This document shows positions 1 through 5,158 of a stretch of 6,758 nucleotides of DNA, piece after piece; positions within the stretch are counted from its first letter, which is position 1, and each line of letters begins with the position of its first letter. The notes below the pieces were generated by a model. That model worked only from the letters and a program-made list of their open reading frames with translations. It made no database searches and was not told the DNA's origin. The position numbers and the translations under genes are program-made. The DNA comes from Patescibacteria group bacterium (GTDB lineage: Bacteria; Patescibacteriota; Minisyncoccia; CAIUEV01; JAHKAQ01), in contig JAHKAQ010000079.1 of the NCBI GenBank assembly GCA_018825765.1, positions 1 to 6,758 on the forward strand. The letters run 5' to 3'.

Positions 1-56
1 GGTAGAGCACGTTCTTGGTAAGAACGGGGTCACCAGTTCGAATCTGGTTGTGGGCT
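1..56 (+). tRNA. tRNA-Thr (anticodon GGU), 5' part cut off by the window edge
   Basis: The 3' three quarters of a tRNA can be folded by eye. The anticodon stem is 10-14 paired with 22-26. Its 7-nt loop (15-21, TTGGTAA) puts anticodon GGT at 17-19, which reads threonine ACC/ACU codons. The variable loop is 27-31. The T arm is stem 32-36/44-48 around loop TTCGAAT (37-43). The acceptor 3' strand TGTGGGC is 49-55, with T56 as discriminator. No CCA is encoded (57-59 is CGG), so CCA must be added after processing. The 5' acceptor strand and most of the D arm lie outside the window. The spacer to the tuf start codon is only 20 nt, so tRNA and tuf probably share a transcript (inference). Confidence 0.93.
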
Positions 57-65
57 CGGAATAAA

Positions 66-71
66 GGGAGG
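66..71 (+). promoter_or_regulatory. Strong Shine-Dalgarno sequence of tuf
   Basis: GGGAGG lies 5 nt upstream of the tuf ATG. It is the only well-spaced, purine-rich Shine-Dalgarno sequence in the window and it fixes the tuf start. It sits in the 20-nt spacer after the tRNA, so 3'-end processing of the tRNA would leave a very short tuf leader that still holds this site (inference). Confidence 0.9.
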
Positions 72-76
72 ATAAA

Positions 77-1273
77 ATGGCTAAACAGAAATTTGTGAGA
101 ACTAAACCACATTGTAATGTGGGCACCATTGGTCATGTTGACCATGGAAAAACTACTCTAACCGCGGCGATTCTTCATTCTTTGAAGCTGGCTGGTAAAA
201 AGGCGAGCGAAAAAGGAGTTGACCAGATTGACGCGGCGCCGGAAGAAAAAGAGCGGGGAATTACTATCGCCACGACTCATGTTGAGTATGAGTCTGATAA
301 AAGGCATTACGCTCACGTGGATTGTCCGGGACACGCGGATTACGTAAAAAACATGATAACAGGCGCGGCTCAAATGGATGGAGCTATCCTGGTTGTTTCC
401 GCGGCTGACGGCCCCATGCCTCAAACCAGAGAGCATATTCTTTTGGCGAGACAGGTGGGCGTGCCGGCGGTTGTGGTTTTTTTGAATAAAGTCGACCAGG
501 TTGATGACCCGGAACTGGTTGATTTGGTGGAAACTGAAGTAAGAGAGTTACTGAGTAAATATGAATTTGACGGTGATAACGCGGTGATTATCAAAGGATC
601 GGCGCTAAAGGCTCTGGAAGCGAAGGACGTAAATGATGAAAACATTAAATCAGTATTAAGCCTGGTTGACGCTTTGGATGAAAAGATTCCTGAACCGGAA
701 CGGGATATTGATAAGCCATTCCTGATGCCTATTGAGGATATTTTTTCTATCGAAGGCCGGGGAACCGTGGTAACGGGAAGAATTGACAGGGGAGTCGTGA
801 ACGCGAATGACGAGGTTGAAATAGTTGGAATAAAAGACACGGCCAAGACCGTGGTTACCGGGATTGAGATGTTTAATAAAGAATTGGACAAGGGTCAGGC
901 GGGTGATAACGCCGGAGTGCTTCTTCGAGGCACTAAGAAGGAAGACGTAGAGCGGGGTCAGGTTTTAGCCAAACCCGGTTCGATTACTCCCCACGGAGAG
1001 TTTGAAGCTGAAGTTTATGTTTTGACCAAAGAGGAAGGCGGACGACATACTCCTTTCTTTACCGGCTATAAGCCTCAATTTTACGTTCGAACCACGGATG
1101 TAACCGGTGAGGTAACTTTGCCTGAAGGAACGGAAATGGTAATGCCTGGTGACACGGTCAGCGTTAAAGTAAAGCTGACAAATAACGTGGCCATGGAAGA
1201 AGGGATGAAGTTCGCGATTCGAGAGGGCGGCAAGACCGTGGGCGCGGGGGTGGTTACGAAGATCGTGAAATAG
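77..1273 (+). CDS. tuf: Elongation factor Tu (EF-Tu)
   Basis: EF-Tu is the GTPase that carries aminoacyl-tRNA to the ribosomal A site. At 398 residues it matches the family's usual 393-400. The G domain shows the P-loop GHVDHGKT at 19-26, switch I with RGITIATTHVEY (60-71, Thr63 binding Mg2+), DCPGH at 82-86 with catalytic His86, NKVD at 137-140 for guanine recognition, and GSALK at 174-178. Domain 2 (about 210-300) contains the RGTVVTGRI signature. Domain 3 (about 305-398) contains the GGRHTPFF tRNA-binding segment and ends in KIVK. Start: ATG 5 nt after GGGAGG, with the usual MAKxKF opening. The stop is a tandem TAG TAG. A tRNA-Thr lies just upstream and rpsJ 60 nt downstream. fusA, the usual upstream neighbour in the str operon, is not present. 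Nothing is truncated and all GTPase residues are intact. Confidence 0.99.
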   Translation: MAKQKFVRTKPHCNVGTIGHVDHGKTTLTAAILHSLKLAGKKASEKGVDQIDAAPEEKERGITIATTHVEYESDKRHYAHVDCPGHADYVKNMITGAAQMDGAILVVSAADGPMPQTREHILLARQVGVPAVVVFLNKVDQVDDPELVDLVETEVRELLSKYEFDGDNAVIIKGSALKALEAKDVNDENIKSVLSLVDALDEKIPEPERDIDKPFLMPIEDIFSIEGRGTVVTGRIDRGVVNANDEVEIVGIKDTAKTVVTGIEMFNKELDKGQAGDNAGVLLRGTKKEDVERGQVLAKPGSITPHGEFEAEVYVLTKEEGGRHTPFFTGYKPQFYVRTTDVTGEVTLPEGTEMVMPGDTVSVKVKLTNNVAMEEGMKFAIREGGKTVGAGVVTKIVK

Positions 1274-1281
1274 TAGATTAT

Positions 1282-1308
1282 AAGGGAGGCGGATGTTCCG
1301 TCTCCCTT
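1282..1308 (+). terminator. Long hairpin between tuf and rpsJ (weak terminator or 3'-end structure)
   Basis: The arms 1282-1293 and 1297-1308 pair over 12 bp with one G-T wobble (1289/1301) and a small TGT loop; if the closing A-T pair opens, the loop is 5 nt. The GGGAG/CTCCC core is strong. The 3' tail is poor: only TTT (1307-1309, two of which are in the stem), then AAATAT. It may be a partial terminator, a transcript-stabilising 3' structure for tuf mRNA, or a processing site. The left arm contains GGGAGG, but it is buried in the stem and too far from the rpsJ start to serve it. Confidence 0.5.
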
Positions 1309-1333
1309 TAAATATGTTAACGGACATTAATAA

Positions 1334-1666
1334 ATGGTAATTAAAGAAAAAGAGCAAGAAGAACAGCCGAGAATCAGGATAAAGATTAAGGCTTTCGATC
1401 ATAGAGTTATCGATCAGTCAGCTAAACAGATTATGGACGCGGCGGAGCGAACCGGGGCGAAAGTAATTGGCCCGGTGCCCTTACCCACGGCGGTGAATCG
1501 TTTCACGGTTAACCGATCGACGTTTGTGCATAAAAAGGCGCGGGATCAATACGAAATGAGGACCCACAAGCGTTTATTGGATATCGAGAATTTTACACCA
1601 CAAACAATTGATTCGCTGGTTAATCTGGATTTGCCCGCAGGAGTTAATATTGAAATAAAGATGTAG
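1334..1666 (+). CDS. rpsJ: 30S ribosomal protein S10
   Basis: S10 is a 30S head protein and, as NusE, a possible partner in transcription antitermination. The protein has 110 residues against about 103 in E. coli; the excess is a charged 6-8 residue N-terminal lead (residues 2-11, Glu/Lys/Gln-rich) before the conserved PRIRIKIKAFDHR start. Hallmarks are GPVPLPT near residue 46, the tRNA-site loop TVNRSTFVHKKARDQYEMRT (the usual S10 signature) and THKRLLDI. The ATG at 1334 is the only in-frame ATG ahead of the conserved core and has no convincing Shine-Dalgarno sequence; GGA at 1322-1324 is the nearest purine run. It opens the S10 cluster but is set apart by hairpins on both sides, so it may be co-expressed mainly with tuf (inference). 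Stop is TAG. Confidence 0.98.
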   Translation: MVIKEKEQEEQPRIRIKIKAFDHRVIDQSAKQIMDAAERTGAKVIGPVPLPTAVNRFTVNRSTFVHKKARDQYEMRTHKRLLDIENFTPQTIDSLVNLDLPAGVNIEIKM

Positions 1667-1694
1667 AGCGGCGTTTTACCTTAGTAACTTTATG

Positions 1695-1728
1695 AAGACA
1701 GGCGAAAAGCTGTCTTTGTTTTTTCTTT
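1695..1728 (+). terminator. Intrinsic terminator/attenuator-like hairpin between rpsJ and rplC
   Basis: The arms AAGACAG (1695-1701) and CTGTCTT (1710-1716) pair over 7 bp around an 8-nt loop, GCGAAAAG. An alternative fold keeps 6 bp and adds two G-C pairs beyond a bulged G, closing a GAAAA loop. A T-rich tail follows at once (1715-1728), with six T in a row at 1719-1724. This is the classic shape of a Rho-independent terminator, 10 nt ahead of the rplC start. Because downstream genes are essential, it must be read through, act as an attenuator, or be bypassed by a promoter I could not identify. Confidence 0.7.
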
Positions 1729-1738
1729 AGATAAAGAT

Positions 1739-2290
1739 ATGTTTATACTAGCTAAAAAATTGAATATGACGCAGGTATGGAATGATAAGGATGAAATGTT
1801 GGCGGTTACAAGAGTAAAATGCCTGGGATGCAAGGTTTTGGATTTAAAGACCCGGGATAAACATGGTTACGCGGCCGCGGTTATCGGGAATGAAGATTTT
1901 AAAAGAGAATGGAGGGATTCCGGGGAAGGTTTTAAAAAGGATTTGGAGATAGGAGCTGATCAGTTTTCTCCCGGCGATCAGGTGAAGGTGATTGGAAAAA
2001 GCAAAGGAAAAGGATTTCAGGGAGTGGTGAAGCGCCATGGTTTTTCCGGAGGAGATTCGACGCATGGTCACCGGCATGATTCAAGACGTTCTGGATCGAT
2101 TGGTTCGGCTTTTCCAGAGCATGTTATGAAAGGCAAGAAAATGGCGGGCAGAATGGGAGGAGAAAGAGTGACCGTGGCTAATCTTAAAATACAGCAGGTT
2201 GACGCGGGACAGGCGGAGATTCTCCTCGCGGGCGCGGTGCCGGGCAAAGCCGGGGATCTGCTTATAATAAAGAAGATTGACACAAAATAA
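1739..2290 (+). CDS. rplC: 50S ribosomal protein L3 (short form)
   Basis: L3 is a primary 23S rRNA binder whose internal extension reaches toward the peptidyl-transferase centre. The N-terminal barrel starts LAKKLNMTQVW (residues 4-14). The signature SKGKGFQGVVKRHGF is at 88-102, the extension HGHRHDSRRSGSIG at 109-122, and KGKKMAGRMGGERVTV at 131-146. The C-terminus has GAVPGKAGDLL. It has 183 residues against about 209 in E. coli; most of the loss lies between residues 50 and 80, where the usual REF-containing segment is reduced. After GSIG the loop is SAFPEHVM, one residue shorter than in E. coli and lacking the glutamines found there. ATG at 1739 has no Shine-Dalgarno sequence and follows the terminator-like hairpin by 10 nt. 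rplD starts 8 nt downstream. Confidence 0.98.
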   Translation: MFILAKKLNMTQVWNDKDEMLAVTRVKCLGCKVLDLKTRDKHGYAAAVIGNEDFKREWRDSGEGFKKDLEIGADQFSPGDQVKVIGKSKGKGFQGVVKRHGFSGGDSTHGHRHDSRRSGSIGSAFPEHVMKGKKMAGRMGGERVTVANLKIQQVDAGQAEILLAGAVPGKAGDLLIIKKIDTK

Positions 2291-2298
2291 TTTTAGAT

Positions 2299-2991
2299 AT
2301 GAAGCAGGAAATCTATAATTTGCAAGGAGAAAAAATCGGGGAAGCGGAACTTCGGCCGGAAGTTTTTGAATTGAAGGCGGATCACGATTTAATGTATCGA
2401 GTGGCTGTTATTATGGCGGGAAATAAAAGAAGAGCGACGGCGCACACAAAGGTAAGGAGCGAAGTTCGCGGCGGCGGTAGAAAGCCCTGGAAGCAGAAAG
2501 GCACGGGAAACGCCAGAACCGGATCGATTCGCAACCCGATTTTTAGAGGCGGAGGGATTATTTTTGGTCCAAGGAATACGGCGAATTACACAAGAAAGAT
2601 AAACAAAAAACAACGGCGGAAAGCTTTTCTTATGGGACTTTCCAGCAAGGCGGCTGACAAGGAATTAAGAGTGATGGATAATTGGAGCCTGGATAAGCCG
2701 AATTCCAAGAAAGTGGCGGCTTTTATGGAGAAAATAAAAGTTAAAGGCAAGTCGGCGCTTTTGGTGAGCGGCAGGAAAGACGTGAATTTGAAAAGATCGC
2801 TTAAGAATGTAGGAAAGGCGAATTACAGAATGGCGGCTGATTTGAATACGCTTGATTTATTGAATAATAAATATTTGTTCTTAGATAAAGAGTCAGTAGA
2901 GTTTTATAATAGAAAGTATTCGACAAAGGCAGGGCCAAAGCCAAAGATTCGCAAGGACGCGAAAGACATTAAAGGTAAAAAACATAAATAA
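2299..2991 (+). CDS. rplD: 50S ribosomal protein L4
   Basis: L4 binds 23S rRNA and lines the exit tunnel with a long loop; in E. coli it also represses its own S10 operon. The L4 loop is unmistakable: RATAHTKVRSEVRGGGRKPW (45-64), KQKGTGNARTGSIRNPIFRGGG (65-86, written here only as the family hallmark) and FGPR at 89-92. The globular C-terminal half (about 115-206) contains KSALLVSG near 151 and NTLDLLNNKYLFL (183-195). It has 230 residues against about 201 in E. coli. The extra part is mostly a basic, probably disordered tail from about 207, rich in Lys with one KPKIRK stretch. ATG at 2299 lies 8 nt after rplC with no Shine-Dalgarno sequence, so coupling to rplC translation is likely (inference). 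rplW starts 5 nt after the stop. Confidence 0.98.
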   Translation: MKQEIYNLQGEKIGEAELRPEVFELKADHDLMYRVAVIMAGNKRRATAHTKVRSEVRGGGRKPWKQKGTGNARTGSIRNPIFRGGGIIFGPRNTANYTRKINKKQRRKAFLMGLSSKAADKELRVMDNWSLDKPNSKKVAAFMEKIKVKGKSALLVSGRKDVNLKRSLKNVGKANYRMAADLNTLDLLNNKYLFLDKESVEFYNRKYSTKAGPKPKIRKDAKDIKGKKHK

Positions 2992-2996
2992 AAATC

Positions 2997-3380
2997 ATGG
3001 CAGGTATTATAGATAAAATTAAAAAATCCCAGGTTAAAGATAAAAAAGATAAATTGGCGGATAAATCAGATAAAGACAGCAGGAAAAGCCGGTCAAAAAA
3101 GGCAGGCAGGGCGCATGAATTAGTTTTAGATGTCTTGGAAACGGAAAAATCAAGCAATATTCGGGCTTTGGGAAAATACACTTTTTTGGTAAAAAGGACG
3201 GCCAGAAAATCGGAGATCGCGAAAGCGGTGAGTGAATATTTTGGAGTAAATGTTGTTGGAGTAAATGTTATAAAAGGCCAGGGTAAGCGGGTAAGGTTCG
3301 GCGGACAAGAGGGAAAGAGAAAAAATTTTAAAAAAGCCATGGTAACTTTAGGCCAGGGAGAGTCAATAAATTTCAAGTAA
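2997..3380 (+). CDS. rplW: 50S ribosomal protein L23 with N-terminal extension
   Basis: L23 sits at the peptide tunnel exit and is the docking site for trigger factor and SRP. The conserved core begins near residue 39 (AHELVLDVLETEKSSN). It keeps the TEK motif at 49-51, whose Glu matches the trigger-factor-contacting Glu18 of E. coli L23. It continues with YTFLVKRTARKSEIAKAV (61-78), FGVNVVGVNVIKGQGKRVR (82-100) and a C-terminal KKAMVTLGQGESINF. It has 127 residues against about 100. The excess is a Lys/Asp/Ser-rich N-terminal segment (residues 5-38) that looks disordered. There is no other ATG between the chosen start and the core, though a GTG/TTG start cannot be excluded. No Shine-Dalgarno sequence is seen. 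It lies 5 nt after rplD and 4 nt before rplB. Confidence 0.97.
   Translation: MAGIIDKIKKSQVKDKKDKLADKSDKDSRKSRSKKAGRAHELVLDVLETEKSSNIRALGKYTFLVKRTARKSEIAKAVSEYFGVNVVGVNVIKGQGKRVRFGGQEGKRKNFKKAMVTLGQGESINFK
3241..3270 (+). repeat. 15-bp tandem direct repeat inside rplW
   Basis: Two adjacent 15-bp units (3241-3255 and 3256-3270) differ only in the last base. In frame they encode most of FGVNV-VGVNV in the L23 core. The family normally has the same number of residues here, so the repeat did not lengthen the protein; it is more likely similar codons for similar beta-strand residues than a recent slippage event. Confidence 0.85.
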
Positions 3381-3384
3381 GATT

Positions 3385-4221
3385 ATGCTAGTAATTAAAA
3401 AGATTAAAAATAGAGGCAAGAGAGTGGTTTCATACGTGCATGGTAAAAATGTGGATAGAGCGGCCAAACCGCATAAATCTTTGACCAGGACATTAAAGAA
3501 AAGGTCAGGCAGGATGAAAACAGGCAAGCTTTCCATCAGGCGAAGAGGAGGAGGCGTCCGCCGGCGTTATCGAATGGTTGATTTTTCCCAGAAATCCGGG
3601 GAATATAAGGTGGAGCGCCTGGAAAGGGATCCTAACAGGAGTTCTTTTATCGCGCTTATAAGTGATAAAAAGGCAAGAAAATATTATGTATTGGCGAATG
3701 AAAAGATGAAAGCCGGAGATGTGATCAGCGTGGGGGAAAAGACAGAGATAAAAACAGGAAACAGGATGCTTCTTTCAAAAATTCTGGTGGGTTCACTGGT
3801 GTCAAACGTTGAGCTTTACCCGGGTTCAGGAGGTAAATTGGCCCGTTCAGGCGGAGTTTGCGCCACTTTGATGGCCCGGGAGGGCGGAATGGTTCAGTTG
3901 AAAATGCCTTCTGGAGAAGTGCGTCTGGTAAGTGATAAATGTTACGCTACTATCGGGCAAATATCGAATCCTGAGAGTAATATGGTGAGGATAGGCAAGG
4001 CCGGAAGAATGAGATTAATGGGTAAAAGGCCTGAAGTGCGCGGCAAGGCGATGAATCCGGTTGATCATCCTCATGGAGGAGGGGAAGGGAATCAGCCAAT
4101 CGGTCTTAAACATCCTAAGACGCCATGGGGTAAGCCGGCCCTTGGGGTTAAGACCAGAAAAAGCAATAAGGCGAGTAATAAATATATTTTAAAGAGAAGA
4201 ACCAGGAAAAGAAGAAAATAG
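3385..4221 (+). CDS. rplB: 50S ribosomal protein L2
   Basis: L2 is needed for subunit joining and peptidyl-transferase activity. Length is 278 residues, close to the usual 270-280. The N-terminal part has RRRGGGVRRRYRMVDF at 52-67. The OB-fold/SH3 core includes RDPNRSSFIALI (81-92) and YYVLANEKMKAGD (100-112). LYPGSGGKLARSGGVCATLM (144-163) is the LHPGxGGxLxRSAG-like segment. MNPVDHPHGGGEG at 223-235 contains the conserved histidine pair (His228, His230) of the active-site loop. A very basic tail ends in RRTRKRRK. Start ATG 3385 follows rplW by 4 nt, without a Shine-Dalgarno sequence, and gives the normal short N-terminus. Stop is TAG. The next gap (30 nt to rpsS) is the largest within the packed block. 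Confidence 0.99.
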   Translation: MLVIKKIKNRGKRVVSYVHGKNVDRAAKPHKSLTRTLKKRSGRMKTGKLSIRRRGGGVRRRYRMVDFSQKSGEYKVERLERDPNRSSFIALISDKKARKYYVLANEKMKAGDVISVGEKTEIKTGNRMLLSKILVGSLVSNVELYPGSGGKLARSGGVCATLMAREGGMVQLKMPSGEVRLVSDKCYATIGQISNPESNMVRIGKAGRMRLMGKRPEVRGKAMNPVDHPHGGGEGNQPIGLKHPKTPWGKPALGVKTRKSNKASNKYILKRRTRKRRK

Positions 4222-4251
4222 GTTAAATAATAGGAGAATTAATTAAGAAAA

Positions 4252-4587
4252 ATGTCACGAAGTTTAAAAAAAGGCCCTTATGTTGACGCTGATATATTAA
4301 AGAAGATTTCCAGGGGAAAAGCCAGAGATAATACGGTCATTAAAACGTGGGCGCGGGATTGTGTGATCGCTCCGGAAATGGTAGGGTTTACGTTTGGAGT
4401 GCACAATGGCAAGGAGCATGTCAAGGTATTAGCCACTGAAGAGATGGTAGGGCACAAATTAGGAGAATTCGCTCAAACCAGGAAATTCGTTAAGCATGGA
4501 GGAAAGATTCAGAAGGATTTGGAGATGGCTGAAGCCGAGAAGCAGAAAGAATCAGGCGCTAAAGAAGAGGCCGGCAAGGAGGAATAA
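4252..4587 (+). CDS. rpsS: 30S ribosomal protein S19 with charged C-terminal tail
   Basis: S19 is in the 30S head, near the A-site finger bridge, and pairs with S13. The start MSRSLKKGPYVD is textbook. The signature is seen as IKTWARDCVIAPEMVGFTFG (30-49), VHNGKEHVKV (50-59) and EEMVGHKLGEFAQTR (63-77), with KHGGK (81-85). It has 111 residues against about 92 in E. coli. Residues from about 90 form a Glu/Lys/Ala tail, acidic at the very end (GKEE), likely disordered or helical. AGGAG at 4232-4236 is 15 nt from the ATG, farther than usual, so its use as a Shine-Dalgarno sequence is doubtful. It follows rplB by 30 nt and precedes rplV by 17 nt. Confidence 0.98.
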   Translation: MSRSLKKGPYVDADILKKISRGKARDNTVIKTWARDCVIAPEMVGFTFGVHNGKEHVKVLATEEMVGHKLGEFAQTRKFVKHGGKIQKDLEMAEAEKQKESGAKEEAGKEE

Positions 4588-4604
4588 ATTTAGTAAAAAA
4601 AGTC

Positions 4605-5153
4605 ATGCAGGTTAGAGCAAGATTAAAAAATTTTAGGATGTCAGCCAAGAAAGCCAGATTAGTGGCTGACTTGGTAAGAGGGAAGAAAACCGATCAGGCC
4701 GCGGAACAGTTGCGTTTTAGACAGGGAAAAGCGTGTAATTCGCTTCTGGGGCTGATGGATTCGGCTGTTGCCAACGCGTGGCATAATTTCGGCCTGGACA
4801 GGGATAATTTGTATATTGAAAAGGTAAAAATTGACGCGGCGCCGGCCATGAAAAGATGGAGGCCAAGGGCGCACGGAAGAACCTATCCGATATTAAAAAG
4901 ATCGTGCCACATGGAGATTATTTTAAACGAGGTAGAGGAAGGCAAAGGGCGAAGAAAGGTGGAGAAAAAACAGGGCAAGACTTTAACCTATAAAGAGTTA
5001 AAAAAGATGAGCGACCAGGCGGAAAAGATTTTAAGCAAGCAGAAGGGTAAGAAAGACAAGGAGAAAGTCAAGGAAAAGCAGGAAAAGATAGAGAAAAAAG
5101 GCGATTCGGGCGGCGGCATGATTTCTAAAATATTTAGAAGAAAAAGTATTTAA
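4605..5153 (+). CDS. rplV: 50S ribosomal protein L22 with long C-terminal extension
   Basis: L22 binds all domains of 23S rRNA and its beta-hairpin lines the exit tunnel. The core (residues 1 to about 108) shows RMSAKKARLVADLVRGK (11-27), the AxxLL-type helix (42-62), IDAAPAMKRWRPRAHGRTYP (76-95), which forms the tunnel hairpin, and KRSCHMEIIL (98-107). It has 182 residues against about 110 in E. coli. The added 70 or so residues are Lys/Glu/Gln-rich, contain KELKKM and EKVKEKQEKIEK stretches suited to a long charged helix, then a GGG hinge (169-171) and a short basic-hydrophobic end (MISKIFRRKSI). The frame is uninterrupted and rpsC starts 5 nt later, so the tail is not a frameshift product. 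No Shine-Dalgarno sequence; the leader is A-rich. Confidence 0.97.
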   Translation: MQVRARLKNFRMSAKKARLVADLVRGKKTDQAAEQLRFRQGKACNSLLGLMDSAVANAWHNFGLDRDNLYIEKVKIDAAPAMKRWRPRAHGRTYPILKRSCHMEIILNEVEEGKGRRKVEKKQGKTLTYKELKKMSDQAEKILSKQKGKKDKEKVKEKQEKIEKKGDSGGGMISKIFRRKSI

Positions 5154-5158
5154 GATAT

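Noticed and set aside
421..891. 156-codon open frame on the minus strand inside tuf
   Set aside because: It lies wholly antisense to EF-Tu, has low-complexity Ser/Thr-rich content typical of a shadow frame, and matches no family I know.
1274..1333. E. coli-type S10 leader for L4 binding upstream of rpsJ
   Set aside because: Only one simple hairpin is present in 60 nt; the multi-hairpin leader used by E. coli L4 is not seen.
965..1402. 145-codon minus-strand frame spanning the end of tuf, the gap and the start of rpsJ
   Set aside because: It is antisense to two conserved genes and has no recognisable domain or ribosome binding site; open by chance.
1631..1659. Possible promoter for rplC (TTGCCC, 17-nt spacer, AATAAA) in the end of rpsJ
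   Set aside because: Only about 4 of 6 matches at each box, inside coding sequence, and upstream of the terminator-like hairpin, so it would not bypass it.
1716..1749. TTGTTT and TATACT as promoter boxes around the rplC start
   Set aside because: Spacing is about 22 nt and the -10 box would lie inside the gene; the T-run is better explained as a terminator tail.
2969..3376. 135-codon minus-strand frame over rplW, rich in Phe and Leu
   Set aside because: The hydrophobic look comes from the reverse complement of Lys-rich codons; it is a shadow of L23.
4232..4236. AGGAG as a Shine-Dalgarno sequence for rpsS
   Set aside because: The 15-nt distance to the ATG is beyond the normal range, and the conserved S19 N-terminus fixes the start, so it was not listed as a site.
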